A DNA stretch of 64,000 bases, from NCBI RefSeq assembly GCF_964204645.1, contig NC_134033.1, forward strand, positions 16,417,796 through 16,481,795. The letters are read 5' to 3'. Every line of letters starts with the position of its first letter. Positions within the stretch are counted from its first letter, which is position 1. This stretch comes from Tubulanus polymorphus (lineage: Eukaryota; Nemertea; Palaeonemertea; Tubulaniformes; Tubulanidae). This document shows, one piece after another, positions 21,401-34,079 of the stretch. A program made the position numbers and the translations under genes. The notes below the pieces were generated by a model. The model was not told the origin of the DNA. It saw nothing but the letters and a program-made list of their open reading frames with translations, and made no database searches.

Positions 21401-23539
21401 AAATATTTCACCGAGTTGAGAATTAGGGAACTCGGTAGCGTTGAGACTGCTGTAAATATTTCACTGAGTTGAGAATCAGGGAACTCTGTAGCTTTAAGAC
21501 TGCTGTAAATATTTCACCGAGTTGAGAATCAGGGAACTCGGTAGCGTGTTGAGACTGCTGTAAATATTTCACTGAGTTGAGAATCAGGGAACTCGGTAGC
21601 GTGTTGAGACTGCTGTAAATATTTCACTGAGCTGAGAATCAGGGAACTCGGTAGCGTGTTGAGACTGCTGTAAATATTTCACCGAGTTGAGAATCAGGGA
21701 ACTCTGTAGCTTTAAGACTGCTGTAAATATTTCACCGAGTTGAGAATCAGGGAACTCTGTAGCTTTAAGACTGCTGTAAATATTTCACCGAGTTGAGAAT
21801 CAGGGAACTCGGTAGCGCGTTGAGACTGCTGTAAATATTTCACTGAGTTGAGAATCAGGGAACTCGGTAGCGTCGGGACTGCTGTAAATATTTCACTGAG
21901 TTGAGAATCAGGGAACTCGGTAGCGTCGGGACTGCTGTAAATATTTCACCGAGTTGAGAATCAGGGAACTCGGTAGCGTGTTGAGACTGCTGTAAATATT
22001 TCACTGAGTTGAGAATCAGGGAACTCGGTAGCGCGTTGAGACTGCTGTAAATATTTCACTGAGTTGAGAATCAGGAAACTCGGTAGCGTCGGGACTGCTG
22101 TAAATATTTCACTGAGTTGAGAATCAGGGAACTCGGTAGCGTGTTGAGACTGCTGTAAATATTTCACTGAGTTGAGAATCAGGGAACTCGGTAGCGTTGA
22201 GACTGCTGTAAATATTTCACCGAGTTGAGAATCAGGGAACTTGGTAGCGTGTTCAGACTGCTGTAAATATTTCACTGAGTTGAGAATCAGGGAACTCGGT
22301 AGCATGTTGAGACTGCTGTAAATATTTCACCGAGTTGAGAATTAGGGAACTCGGTAGCGTTGAGACTGCTGTAAATATTTCACTGAGTTGAGAATCAGGG
22401 AACTCTGTAGCTTTAAGACTGCTGTAAATATTTCACCGAGTTGAGAATCAGGGAACTCGGTAGCGTGTTGAGACTGCTGTAAATATTTCACTGAGTTGAG
22501 AATCAGGGAACTCGGTAGCGTGTTGAGACTGCTGTAAATATTTCACTGAGCTGAGAATCAGGGAACTCGGTAGCGTGTTGAGACTGCTGTAAATATTTCA
22601 CCGAGTTGAGAATCAGGGAACTCTGTAGCTTTAAGACTGCTGTAAATATTTCACCGAGTTGAGAATCAGGGAACTCTGTAGCTTTAAGACTGCTGTAAAT
22701 ATTTCACCGAGTTGAGAATCAGGGAACTCTGTAGCTTTAAGACTGCTGTAAATATTTCACCGAGTTGAGAATCAGGGAACTCGGTAGCGCGTTGAGACTG
22801 CTGTAAATATTTCACTGAGTTGAGAATCAGGGAACTCTGTAGCTTTAAGACTGCTGTAAATATGTTATATGTCCTCAATCGGGGTAGCGTGTTGTGACTG
22901 TCGTAAAAATACAAAAAGGAACATAAGATGTTTATTAAAATTCACCCGACTTGGCGCCAAGATGGCGGGTACAGAATAAGGCGTATGACTAGTTATTAAC
23001 TTCAATATTCAGAGTTAATGAACAAATCCCACAGTTGATGATTTAACCTAAATTTTGGTTTCTCTGATGATGAAGTTCAGTCAAAATTTAGAATCTGTCA
23101 GTAAATTAAATGGTGTAATCGTCAACTGTGGGTTTTGCTCATTGATAATGTGTAGTTAGTCTACTGGACCCAGTCCATAGTTCTATGTAAAGATTTGACT
23201 CAGAGTTAACTACGGTAATTGTAAATGTTAAGGATATGTTTATTCAGAATTGACTCAAACAGAGTCGTGTATTTTCTCTTAATCTATATTTCAGGATGTG
23301 CCTGGTCTATATGCGGCATACACGATCAGGGTTGGGCCGAACGCAGCGTGTTCGGTAAGATTCGCTACATGAACTACGCCGGTTGCAAACGTAAATTCGA
23401 CGTGGCCGAATTCGTCAGGAAATACAAAGCCGTTTCCTATCCGTACAAGAAAAAAAAGGGCAAAACCTCGGCGGATGCGCCAGACGCGTCGCCGGGATCG
23501 CTGGATAAATTCGTCACCAAAAAGAAGCGCTCAAAATAA
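15488..23539 (+). CDS. phr: class II CPD photolyase (deoxyribodipyrimidine photolyase)
   Basis: FAD enzyme that splits cyclobutane pyrimidine dimers in DNA using light. Nine exons, all GT-AG with matching phases: 15488-15611, 16082-16219, 16879-17207, 17416-17574, 18069-18267, 19095-19247, 19907-20028, 20600-20759, 23295-23539; 542 residues. The N-terminus [11 protein letters not shown] is a likely nuclear signal, followed by a poly-Ala tract. Class II landmarks in order: [201 protein letters not shown]. After FVRKY there is a basic Ser/Ala/Pro tail ending [12 protein letters not shown]. Start chosen because it gives the usual N-terminal length and the next in-frame exon fits. Very secure. 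Confidence 0.97.
15748..15884. mobile_element. palindromic element in photolyase intron 1 (ACTTAAGACCAGTCT family)
   Basis: The left end CCGGTTGCATGGTCATG mirrors TCACGACTGTGCAACTGG at the right. The interior has ACTTAAGACCAGTCT twice. Related copies lie at 17800-18030, 19695-19840 and 38643-38778. Confidence 0.65.
16440..16560. repeat. tandem TGTAGATAATTGGGC repeat upstream of photolyase exon 3
   Basis: Four variants of TTGTAGATAATTGGGCTGAT occur here and one more at about 16828-16858. The 15-base core equals the true acceptor plus first codons of exon 3 (16874-16888). See finding on decoy splice acceptors. Confidence 0.75.
16617..16745. repeat. inverted pair of hammerhead-like repeat units in photolyase intron 2
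   Basis: Two units related to the 4424-5205 array, facing each other. One reads on the minus strand TTATTCCTGAAGATTACTAT, a loop, ATAGTTGAAACGTCGAATAA. The other reads on the plus strand GAAGATGACTATTAGAATAT then AGTCGAGACATCGAATAGAC. The outer flank ACTACTGGC(C/T)CTAGAAA is also inverted. The flank at 16745-16830 is shared with 5215-5300. Confidence 0.65.
19528..19660. mobile_element. palindromic element (GGGGCCAGTTGCTCAAAAGT ends)
   Basis: The left end GGGGCCAGTTGCTCAAAAGT mirrors the right end ACTTTTGAGCAACTGGCCCC nearly exactly. The arms continue with TTGGTTAAAGATAACC and GGTTAACTCTAACCAA. Related sequence at 15655-15750 and 27630-27660. Lies in photolyase intron 6. Confidence 0.75.
20347..20570. 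mobile_element. MITE family A, copy 2, next to photolyase exon 8 acceptor
   Basis: The left end has TTGATACCTTGTTTCTCCGC and the inverted right end GCGGAGAAGCAAGGTATCA. The interior is nearly the same as in copy 1 (3938-4158). Its right end is about 30 bases before exon 8 begins at 20600. Confidence 0.8.
20870..22910. repeat. 57-bp minisatellite, about 36 units, in photolyase intron 8
   Basis: Unit: GACTGCTGTAAATATTTCAC, then YGAGTTGAGAATCAGGGAAC, then TCGGTAGCGTGTTGA or shorter variants. Each unit can form a stem ACCGAGTT / AACTCGGT around an 11-base loop. A variant with CTCTGTAGCTTTAA recurs in order. A 919-bp block starting near 20903 is repeated essentially exactly from 21822. Open frames here are repeat translation, not genes. 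Confidence 0.95.
23028..23132. mobile_element. palindromic element (CCCACAGTTGA ends) in photolyase intron 8
   Basis: CCCACAGTTGATGATTTAAC at the left mirrors a right arm ending GTCAACTGTGGG. About 105 bp. Confidence 0.6.
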
Positions 23540-23942
23540 GCTGAAGATCGTCGGAATCTCGTTAAAAATGAAATACTCGTATTATTTGTCAGTTCATATC
23601 TATAGACACTGGGTCTGTTATCATTAGCCTGATCACTGATTCTATTTTAAGTAATGTACACAGGGTAGATAGTTTAAAGTCGGGTTAAGTTTTATAAAGC
23701 TCAGCAGAAATGAGAAATAAGGTATGAATTTACTGATGTAATTCGACTCAGGACAGTTTTCTCAGGAAAGAAATTTTTGTAATTTTTTTTTCTTTTAAAT
23801 TGTGAACGCATTTAACTTTTGATATTGATATACACATTCATATGGCGTTGTACACTGTATTGATATTCGTTATTTTGTATCGTGAAATTGTATGAAATAA
23901 TTTTTTTGCAATGGATTTAATGATAGCGATTATGGTGTGACT

Positions 23943-23948
23943 AATAAA
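23943..23948 (+). terminator. probable poly(A) signal of photolyase
   Basis: AATAAA about 400 bases after the stop, in an AT-rich 3' UTR; a further AATAAA occurs at about 24066. Confidence 0.5.
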
Positions 23949-24469
23949 CGGGTACCGTCATTGTGACCAGATCGGTGTCTATTTTCATAGATTAATGATA
24001 GGAACAACGTAAGTAGTGTTGCACTCTGTATCTTGTATACGGGCTGGTGGATTTTTATTTGTGAAAATAAATGCAGACAAATCAAACAGTTAACTTTTTA
24101 CAATTTTTTTCTCTTCCGTGTGAACTCGGCGGTCTGTGGCAATTCAACTATCAGTGTAATCGGCTGTTATGTGAATTTCCCCTATATCATCCTCGCCTGC
24201 CAGGGGTCCGGTATCACTCCCGAACTCGCTTCCACCAGCAAACAGCTTCTTTTTTTTATCTTAAAATAGGGATAGTCCCTGTTGTTTATTTGGTTTGTAA
24301 ATTTCGTTAGATTTTTTGATTGAGTGTCCCTTACAGACCCACCACACCTGCCGGGAGCGAAACAGGGGGTTTGATTTGGAAATCGGAAATCGAAGTACAG
24401 ATATAGTTGTTTGCTCGGCGGTCTAATTTACAGAATTTTCTTTTTTAAATCGAAGTACACAGCTTTAGC

Positions 24470-24565
24470 GTAGTGGGTTCGAATCCCTTGACGGGTGAAG
24501 ATGCCCCTATAGGTGCAAGCGAAAGCGGTTGTGTGAAGACTTACTGTCTCCTCCACCCGGTTTAG
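24470..24565 (+). repeat. tRNA-like SINE fragment with B box
   Basis: GCGTAGTGGGTTCGAATCCC contains a perfect B box (GGTTCGAATCC) and a T-arm-like GTGGGTTCGAATCCCTTGAC. No clear A box upstream. The following sequence, TTGTGTGAAGACTTACTGTC, may be the SINE body. Confidence 0.5.
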
Positions 24566-24890
24566 TTGCTCCGTCGTCATTTCGACTTTTCTCGAAACTA
24601 CCCAAAGAACTGTATATAAGACTATTCGATGGTGGCCGCGGTTGACACCCGCATAGAATTGTTGTAATTTGAAAGAAACTCACGCGTTACACACACGGCC
24701 ATGTGATACTCGGCACCATATCCGTGTTGATAAATATGTTATCAATCACATTATAAATCTAATGTTTGCTTGAAATACACATTATGCATAAAACCACCAC
24801 GTATAGATATGTACGAGAGACTTGGTGCGCATGTATTGCCTTCAACATTCAACAAGGTATGTAGACTTGTATATACTACTAGCACCGTCT

Positions 24891-24981
24891 TGGACGGGGA
24901 GGGGTTGGGGTGGGGGTTGGGGACGGGGAGGGGTGGGGACGGGGAGGGGTTGGGGGTGGGGGAGGGGGAGGGGTTGGGGGA
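24891..24981 (+). repeat. G-run cluster with G-quadruplex potential
   Basis: More than twelve runs of three or more G separated by one to four bases, for example GGGGAGGGGTTGGGGTGGGG. Strand-asymmetric purine tract between genes. Confidence 0.75.
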
Positions 24982-24999
24982 TTGATGTGGAGATATAAA

Positions 25000-25830
25000 C
25001 AGCGTTACATGTCAATGTGACTAGAGATCCTATGAGATCGCCCTAGTTTGTTGATTTTGTTTTTTGAGAAGTTTCATCTATAGAGGCGATCGATCACTAG
25101 TATTACCCGACAGGTCCGAAATGCCTTGGATACAACCAAAAAAGTCATTTTTTCAGAATTATTCTTCAAACCCTTCTTTTTGCACTGTCGACAAGTTGCC
25201 AGATTATTGAACAATAATTTCTAGGTAAATAGTCAAATTCACCCACTGGATCCGCCCCTGATAATATAGAAAACATAGTTCACGAATGTCCTGAGGAGAC
25301 ATCAGTAGCAATATGGCTGATGATGATGTTATGTATTTCATTTTGTTACGAATTACACCCCACCCATAACCAACCGTCCTCGATGTGTCCCCCAAAACGC
25401 CTTGAACCAATTTATATAGTTATCTTGTTAGGCCCTTTATTTTTCTAGCACACGTCCCCCACCACCCCCGCTTTAAACATTTTCTCTCAGTATAGGCATC
25501 TTTTATCGTTTATGATAAAAGATCCGTTGTTTCGTAAATCGTCGTCAACTCTCATCCCATAATTCTTAATTGACTAAAAAACCCGTATTGCGAGATTATA
25601 TCAAATCGTGTGTAAAATCGAAACTACCCATCAGCCGATGCTACTACATATCAGTCGTATAGACGAAGTTCATATTCATTATTTATCATTACGATTATTA
25701 GAAATATTGATGTCATCAGTATGATTAGGCATGAAGTAGTATGCGAAAGCTTACAAGTAAGTGCTCAAACATTATCCAGAGTATCAAAGTATTGAATCGA
25801 TTAGAAATATTGTCTGATAATTTTTGATTT
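25000..25830. other. intergenic stretch, no gene seen
   Basis: Only short repeat debris, such as CACTGGATCCGCCCCTGATA at about 25242 (end of the GGATCCGCCCC element family) and a small palindrome at about 25500-25525. Confidence 0.45.
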
Positions 25831-25834
25831 TCGG

Positions 25835-25985
25835 ATTAGACCGTTCCAAATTAGACCGGTCTAAACTAGACCGGTCTAATTTGGAACGGTATTTTTGCCC
25901 GTGTGAACGCTTGGTCCGCTCTAAATGGGACCGGACCAAATTTAGACCGGTCTAAATTTCGTCGTGTGAACGCGCCTAATGTATT
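25835..25985. mobile_element. palindromic TAGACCGGTCTA element
   Basis: Repeats of TTTAGACCGGTCTAAA, each self-complementary. CCGTTCCAAATTAGACCGGT is mirrored by ACCGGTCTAATTTGGAACGG. CGTGTGAACGC occurs twice at the right. Looks like a compound foldback. Confidence 0.6.
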
Positions 25986-26157
25986 GCTGCATCGCCGGGA
26001 TATGTCGATTACTTCGGTAGTTACTGAACACCTGATAACGGGCATGAGTTCATTTTCAATGAATTCTCCCAGTCAAATTTTCACTCGTTTCTTGAAGGAA
26101 ATCGACTAGTTTTCTTTTTGCGAATGAACTGTAATGATATCGCGACTTGTGGGCTGT

Positions 26158-26300
26158 TTAGGCTGAAAAAAACCGTACCGTTTCTCCTATAATCGATCGC
26201 TGGTCAATTTTGCAACCGCTATAAAATTCATTTCTCCGCTGGAAATCTTTTCTAAACTCAACAGAAATGAGAAGCGAGGTATCAATTTTTCAGCCTTCGC
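26158..26300. mobile_element. MITE family A, copy 3 (diverged)
   Basis: The left end TTAGGCTGAAAAAAACCGTA then CCGTTTCTCC, and the right end GAGAAGCGAGGTATCAATTT then TTCAGCC, are inverted relative to each other and share words with copies 1 and 2. Confidence 0.55.
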
Positions 26301-26540
26301 TCCCGGAGTTTATGAGGAGATTCTCGTTGGAGTGAAAAGGGACTGAACTGATTATCACAGTCTCGTCAGGTCCGAGTGTCTAGTACACGCAGCACGCAGC
26401 TAAGTCTATCGCGGATCGATACCGTATCCGTAGGTTACAGTATTAAAGTGGGTTAATTGCTTCTAACTGCAGGTTGTAAACTACAATGCACATGTTTTGA
26501 TGACGTTTTGTGTGACTGTTTAACATCTCTGATTCGTAGC

Positions 26541-26640
26541 ATCCTCCCACGGCAGGGATTCGAACCTGATGGCATCAGCCTCGGCACGAAAGGGTGGCAA
26601 TCTCGATGCCATCAGGTTCGAATCCCTGCCGGGGAGGATG
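26541..26640. repeat. inverted pair of tRNA-like B-box segments
   Basis: CATCCTCCCACGGCAGGGAT then TCGAACCTGATGGCATC is mirrored by GATGCCATCAGGTTCGAATC then CCTGCCGGGGAGGATG. A near-perfect hairpin with arms of about 38 bp, each carrying GGTTCGAATCC on its own strand. Confidence 0.75.
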
Positions 26641-27106
26641 ATTCGTGGTGACTAAGCCAGGTTATCATTTATGTACGGTAACGTCTAAAGAGGGCGCCAA
26701 TAAAATCGTAACAAATATGTATACATTAACTATTTACAATACATGTACATCCGAGTTGTTGGTAAAACTGCTGACACTACGAGCCGGCTATTACGCCGCA
26801 TCACAGTAACGCAGTACAACCGCAGTACAACAACAACGCCGTATGTGTAGCAGACGACAGAGACATGCGAAATCTCGCTACTTCAACACAACACAAAACA
26901 TCTGCACCACCGTGGCGCGCGGCTGTTAGTGAGTGATACGTTCGGTGTACGGTGGACTGGTGTGCGCGTCGTGAAATCATTGAAAACCGGATAGCGCGGA
27001 TACCTGCGTGAATGATCCATCACCCAGCGACCGCTTCATCGATGGGAAAACAGCGCGAGAGATTACATGTGGACGATTCAGGAATGAATGGCAGTTGTAA
27101 CAACAA

Positions 27107-27138
<32 letters not shown>

Positions 27139-27206
27139 GCGGGAGCAGTAGAAGCAGCGCAATGGACTACAGTTGATCTCCTGATTACTGCATATTGAAC
27201 CGCTCA

Positions 27207-27218
27207 ATGTCAACATGA
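27207..27218 (+). promoter_or_regulatory. minimal uORF overlapping the glycosyltransferase start
   Basis: ATG TCA ACA TGA: the TGA (27216-27218) overlaps the ATG of the main frame (27215-27217) in the arrangement ATGA. Another uORF, ATG GAC TAC AGT TGA, is at 27162-27176. A CAG/CAR repeat lies at about 27112-27140 in the presumed leader. Confidence 0.5.
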
Positions 27219-28932
27219 TTCCGTCTAAGATTCCTCTTAAGCGCATTCTATACAAACTGCGGTCTAAAATTTATTATCATGTGCGTTCGTATCACGGTGT
27301 AAGTACCAGGGGTCTGTGTGTATAATACTAAAATGGGCATTCGGCGATCTCGGGAGAACATATGTCACCGCATTGACACAAGGTTATATATCGTGCATCG
27401 TGGCCTTGTCACATGTGGTCAATGACGAATGCCTTTTTTTGAAAGGCACTTTACAGTTTACCTCTTGACAGTTTCGAGTCGCCGCGGGCAAAAACGAGGA
27501 GCTTCTAAATACTCGTCAAATTGAGGGTTAAGCCAATTTATTTTGCAAATGCAATAAACATGCACAGGTCAGATGGATTGTTCTACCGTGTAACAGCTCT
27601 ACATCTATACATCATAATCATCAATTCTGGAGTCGGTTGCTCAAAAGTTAGTTAAAGCATGGACGCATAAACTAGATCTAGTTTATACGCCCGTGGTTAA
27701 AGTCAATGGCTGCACGGATACTTGCCCTTTTTCCAGTATATATGCCCTTTTCATTTCTTCGTGCTTCTGTCAAAGTTTGTCCCCTGGATCCGTCCCTGTG
27801 GCTGGACGAAACTAACCCTTTATTATTAGTACGCAGGATTTTATATGATCTTTACCATCGGACGGAGAAGTGTATCATTAATAGGGTCGTCATTATCTCT
27901 TTCATTTACTTTCAGATGGCTTGGAAATTGCTGGTGATTCGAGGCCTGAAGATCGGAACCGTTATTCTATTGCTGGTTACCGTTTACCACCTGTTGACCG
28001 GAAATACCCGCCAAAGTTTGCAGCGCATTTTCGTGACGGTCGAGATGGACGACGTCGTCGAGGACGTGCTGCTGGATGACGTGGATTACGACGTGAAGAA
28101 ACACAAGGTCGAGCCGGGTTACGTCGTGCCGAACATCATGCACTACACCTGGTACGACACGCGGCCTGAAAGACTTCGGTTTCGTTTTCACCACCTGATC
28201 AGCATGCTCAGCGCGTACAAATACAACAAGCCGCAAGCGATTTACCTGTGGTACGAGATAATGCCGCGAGGTCCGATCTGGCGCGAGGCGTTGGAACGAA
28301 TTCCGGTGCTGCATCCCATTTATCGCAAAGGGCCCGCCGAGATTTTCGGCAATCAAATCCGCACGCCCGAACACCAGTCGGATCTGGTGCGTTTAGAGAC
28401 CGTTTTGCGCTACGGCGGGATTTACACGGATTTGGACATAATCGTGCTGAAATCGATGGCGCCGTTGCGCAAGTTCAACACCACTCTGGGCAAAGAGGAA
28501 GATGATAAGCTTTGCAACGGCGTCATCATCGGCACCAGGCAGGCGAAATTCTTGAAGATCTGGTACAAACATTACCAGACGTTCGACGATAAAGTATGGG
28601 GCTATCATTCGGTGCAGCTGCCGGCGATCTTAGCCGAAAAATACCCGGCGCTCGTGCACGTCGAAGAGACCAGTTTACACCGACCCAACTGGCGACCGGA
28701 GAACAGACGCTACCTGTACGAACAGGGCCTGTTTTTCAACTATTCACAAAACTACGCCGTTCATTTGTACTACCGCTGGTATAATTACGACCACAACGCC
28801 GAGGATATCAAAACGTTGGACAGCACATTGGGGCGCATATTTCGTCAAGTGTATTACGGGTCGCCGGATTTAATGGGAATTCCGAAAAATGTATCGATTC
28901 CGACGCGAGTCGATGCATTGTTACCAGGATAA
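27215..28932 (+). CDS. type II membrane glycosyltransferase with DXD sugar-binding motif
   Basis: Two exons: 27215-27298 (28 codons, donor GTAAGT) and 27916-28932 (acceptor TTTCAG), both in phase 0; 366 residues. A short basic cytoplasmic tail (MIPSKIPLKRILYKLRSKIY) is followed by a signal-anchor helix (VIRGLKIGTVILLLVTVYHL) and a lumenal domain. The key block SDLVRLETVLRYGGIYTDLD, followed by IIVLKSM, is the DXD core of the Gly_transf_sug (GT32-like) fold, as in alpha-1,4-galactosyl/GlcNAc transferases; NIMHYTWYD and LCNGVIIGTR fit as well. Probably acts in the Golgi with a nucleotide sugar and Mn2+; donor and acceptor cannot be told. If the first exon is not used, translation could start at 27916 (MAWKLL) and still give a signal anchor. 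A possible poly(A) signal is at 29698. Confidence 0.88.
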
Positions 28933-28954
28933 TCAAAGAAATAGCTCATGTAAC

Positions 28955-29170
28955 TAGTGATGTAGTTTGCGGGGTCCTTGTTTGTGAACCTAGCGATGTA
29001 GTTTGCGGGGTCCTTGTTTGTGTACCTAGCGATGTAATCGATAGGTTTGTAGGGGTCCTTGTTTGTGTACCTAGCGATGTAATCGATAGGTTTGCGGGGA
29101 CCTAGTTTCTGTACCTAGCGATGTAATCGATAGGTTTGCGGGGACCTAGTTTATGTACCTATCGCCGGAT
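28955..29170. repeat. tandem repeat in the glycosyltransferase 3' UTR
   Basis: About five units of 40-55 bp containing GTACCTAGCGATGTAATCGA, TAGGTTTGCGGGGACC and TAGTTT, immediately after the stop codon. Probably transcribed as 3' UTR. Confidence 0.75.
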
Positions 29171-29697
29171 TGGTATAGGTTTTCCAGGCCCTTATGGCTT
29201 CTTTTTCCTAGTTCTTGGTAGGTTTGCTTGTGCCACCTAGTCAGTGTTATATTTTTTAAAATAGAGCGTACGTATTTTAAGAGCGTTATAGTGTAAGTAA
29301 CTAAAAGCGCGTATTTTGATGTAGGGTTACCACCGTTCCCTCATTCGAAAGCCTAGCGCCTATATACTGATGCGCCTTGTTCAAGTGGACGCTTTAAACA
29401 CGAGCGCTCAAAGGCGAGTAGTGAGGAATGCTTTAAGGTACCTAGTACTGTATTAAGTGCCCGGAATCATCGGCCCCATTGTTTCTCGTGATAAATGGTT
29501 GGCACAAACCGACCCCAAAGGACGTTCTCGATAAAGTCATTTCTTCCAGACTCTGCTGACCACCAGACCGGACGACCTTCCTTAGTGTGGGTCGATACCA
29601 AATTACCTACCCATCAATTGTAAGAACTCCACCGTTTGTAGCGTCCAACAATCAGCGTCTATTGGTTGATACAGTATTGATTTGTTTTGGAATGTGT

Positions 29698-29703
29698 AAT
29701 AAA
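29698..29703 (+). terminator. possible poly(A) signal of glycosyltransferase
   Basis: AATAAA about 770 bases after the stop. No earlier canonical signal was noticed. Confidence 0.35.
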
Positions 29704-29859
29704 TTTTCAAATGATTAATTTGTGGATGACTTGTTTTAATTTCCATCGATCTCAGTGCCTTGATTATTTAATTACCTTAAGCTCAACGCACACAGTGCGC
29801 AGGGAAACGCACAGAAACGCCGTGTTTCTCGCCTTGTCCAACGCACACGACGTACTGGT

Positions 29860-30008
29860 ATCCTCACTTGCCAGGGTTTGTTTGTCTCCTGACGAACGGA
29901 TCTGTTCGGCATGGACTGGTGCCCGCCCACGATTTCGTGGGCGGTGGGTGGTAATAGACCAATGAAGGATTTTGTGGCCAGGGTTTGTGTTGTTGTGAGC
30001 AAGCAAGG
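29860..30008. repeat. dispersed CTTGCCAGGG repeat, copy 2
   Basis: TCCTCACTTGCCAGGGTTTG at the left; AATAGACCAATGAAGGAT, GTGGCCAGGGTTTGTG and GAGCAAGCAAGGA at the right. Partly self-complementary and related to 5904-6035. Contains a perfect inverted pair, GCCCGCCCACGA / TCGTGGGCGG. Confidence 0.5.
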
Positions 30009-30149
30009 ATGGCCCGTATCCGAGTTTCCTTGAGTCGTATATATCGGGCTTTACTTGTCGTTGTTGTTAAGCTTAAAATCGGAGGGACGAATCGATGCTC
30101 AGCTCCGTGAATACATCAGATCCTGAAACTAAACCACAGTTACGTAGGG

Positions 30150-30215
30150 GATAGACCTGCAGGGCCACAGTAGCCTCGGTAATTCCAGGATTCGAACCCG
30201 ACTGAATCTTTTGGA
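30150..30215 (-). repeat. tRNA-like B-box segment, minus strand
   Basis: On the minus strand AGTCGGGTTCGAATCCTGGA includes a perfect B box. A similar one lies at about 31008-31028 (minus). No full tRNA structure. Confidence 0.4.
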
Positions 30216-30299
30216 TGCCGTATAAACCGTTACCATATGCATTGGTTCTGTGTGCACTGTACGTCATCAATTTTGCCCTCTCAAAACAATGATTACAAG

Positions 30300-31540
30300 T
30301 TTGTATATAATTAGTATATTAACATATATTTCTAATTTCATTTTCGATTAATTTTGATGTGAGAGGATGTTCACTGGCATCATCGATAGAATGCACTAAA
30401 CCGGTTGCCGGTCCAAAAATAACTTTTTGATCATAAATATTATGTATTTCATATCATGACTTAATATCGACAATGTTAAACGATATTTATGTGATTTCAA
30501 GGCGTCAATAAACTTCCTAGTTAGTTTTCTTAAGATGTTCACGGCGATTGCTTTGAATCCACCTTATGATTCAGGAGGAACGGCGACTGACTTGCATCTT
30601 TACTCAGCGTGGTTAAAACGAACGCAGATCAAAGGGCTAATCTGGGGTCCAGGGAAATTAGTCCCCGGCTCCTAAATGTTTAGGTACCCTCGCAACTTTC
30701 AGGAAATCTTTTTCATTTGATAAAGAAATATGAATTTTCATCCCTCATGACAGCCGTAAAAAGCCTTGGAGAACACCAACATTTCGGCTTAATTTTCCAG
30801 GCACGGGAAGCCGCCAGTCACACCCTTCGCTCGTTTCACACCTTAGCGCTCACTACTGACTGGATGCCCTTTGCGATTACCTTTGTGCCCTTCATTACCC
30901 TGGTCTCCACCTTCCAGAAAATCCTAACTCCACCCTTTAGATCTGAGTGTTTAATTCTGCGTTGTCAGTAAGTGAGCCCAACGGAATCCTGCCGTTAGGC
31001 TCAAAATGTCAGGATTCGAACCCCTAGTTGTTGGCTGCTTCATCTTGACGGAATTTTGCTATTCTCGAGTCTACGATATAACCCGTAGGTCGCATCTGTG
31101 TCGTCATAACGAGGATTCCGTGATTCTGAGGTTTACGAAACAACCACAACTGAGTACGACAGCAGCTGATATTCAGTTCCGGGTTTCCTCGTTATTGTTT
31201 TGGGTCGGTCGAATAGGAATAAAATCGCGACGACGGGAACATTCAGATCAAACAGGACTGGATATCTTCAGGAGTTGCAGGATGAGCTCGCTCTCTGTTT
31301 CACCCAGCACTGGCAGTGGTTGTCTCCACCAGTGATCTCCGTCGCTCTACGATCCTAGTGTAACCAACTGTGGTACATCAGACACTAAGATTCTTGGTGA
31401 AGCTCTCTGTAAAGAGCTGCTGCTGTATCGTCAAACTGGTGGTAAGTAATGACCGTCGTTTTCGTGTGTGTAATTTTTCCACGCCCACGGCACAGGCTAC
31501 GTACAGGCTACAGACACAGTACACACCTGACCCACAACCA
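30300..31540. other. intergenic stretch, no gene seen
   Basis: Open frames here are short and lack recognisable domains. Parts (30960-31060 and 31290-31385) resemble 40840-40935 (TCATCCGTC-, CTCTAC/TGA, and ACATCAGACACTAA followed by TTCTTGGTGAAG), indicating a dispersed repeat. Confidence 0.45.
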
Positions 31541-31554
31541 GCCACAGCAACAGC

Positions 31555-31690
31555 GGGCCCGGGCCTGACGCAGTCAGTGACGGGACACGACGTCTTTGAC
31601 CCCGGCCCAGTATCCTGGTACAAAAAAAAAACAACTTTATTTTTGTATACTATATGATACTGGGGTCAAAAACTGTCCGGGTCAGGCCCC
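31555..31690. mobile_element. palindromic element (GGCCCGGGCCTGAC ends)
   Basis: The left arm GGGCCCGGGCCTGAC, GTCTTTGACCCCGGCCCAGT and ATCCTGGTACAAAAA is mirrored by TTTTTGTATACTATATGATA, CTGGGGTCAAAAACTGTCCG and GGTCAGGCCCC. Foldback of about 135 bp. Confidence 0.7.
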
Positions 31691-31699
31691 TGTGAATTT

Positions 31700-34075
<2,376 letters not shown>

Positions 34076-34079
34076 CAGT

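Noticed and set aside
21042-22914. Repeated minus-strand frames with [14 protein letters not shown] units
   Set aside because: Translations of the 57-bp minisatellite inside photolyase intron 8.
27706-27915. N-terminal extension of the glycosyltransferase from ATG 27706
   Set aside because: Upstream of a clear TTTCAG acceptor at 27915. A separate exon at 27215-27298 joins in phase and gives a more typical cytoplasmic tail, and the region contains repeat ends (CCCCTGGATCCGTCCC).
27967-28608. Minus-strand open frames within the glycosyltransferase
   Set aside because: Shadows of the GC-rich coding strand; no splice context or motif.
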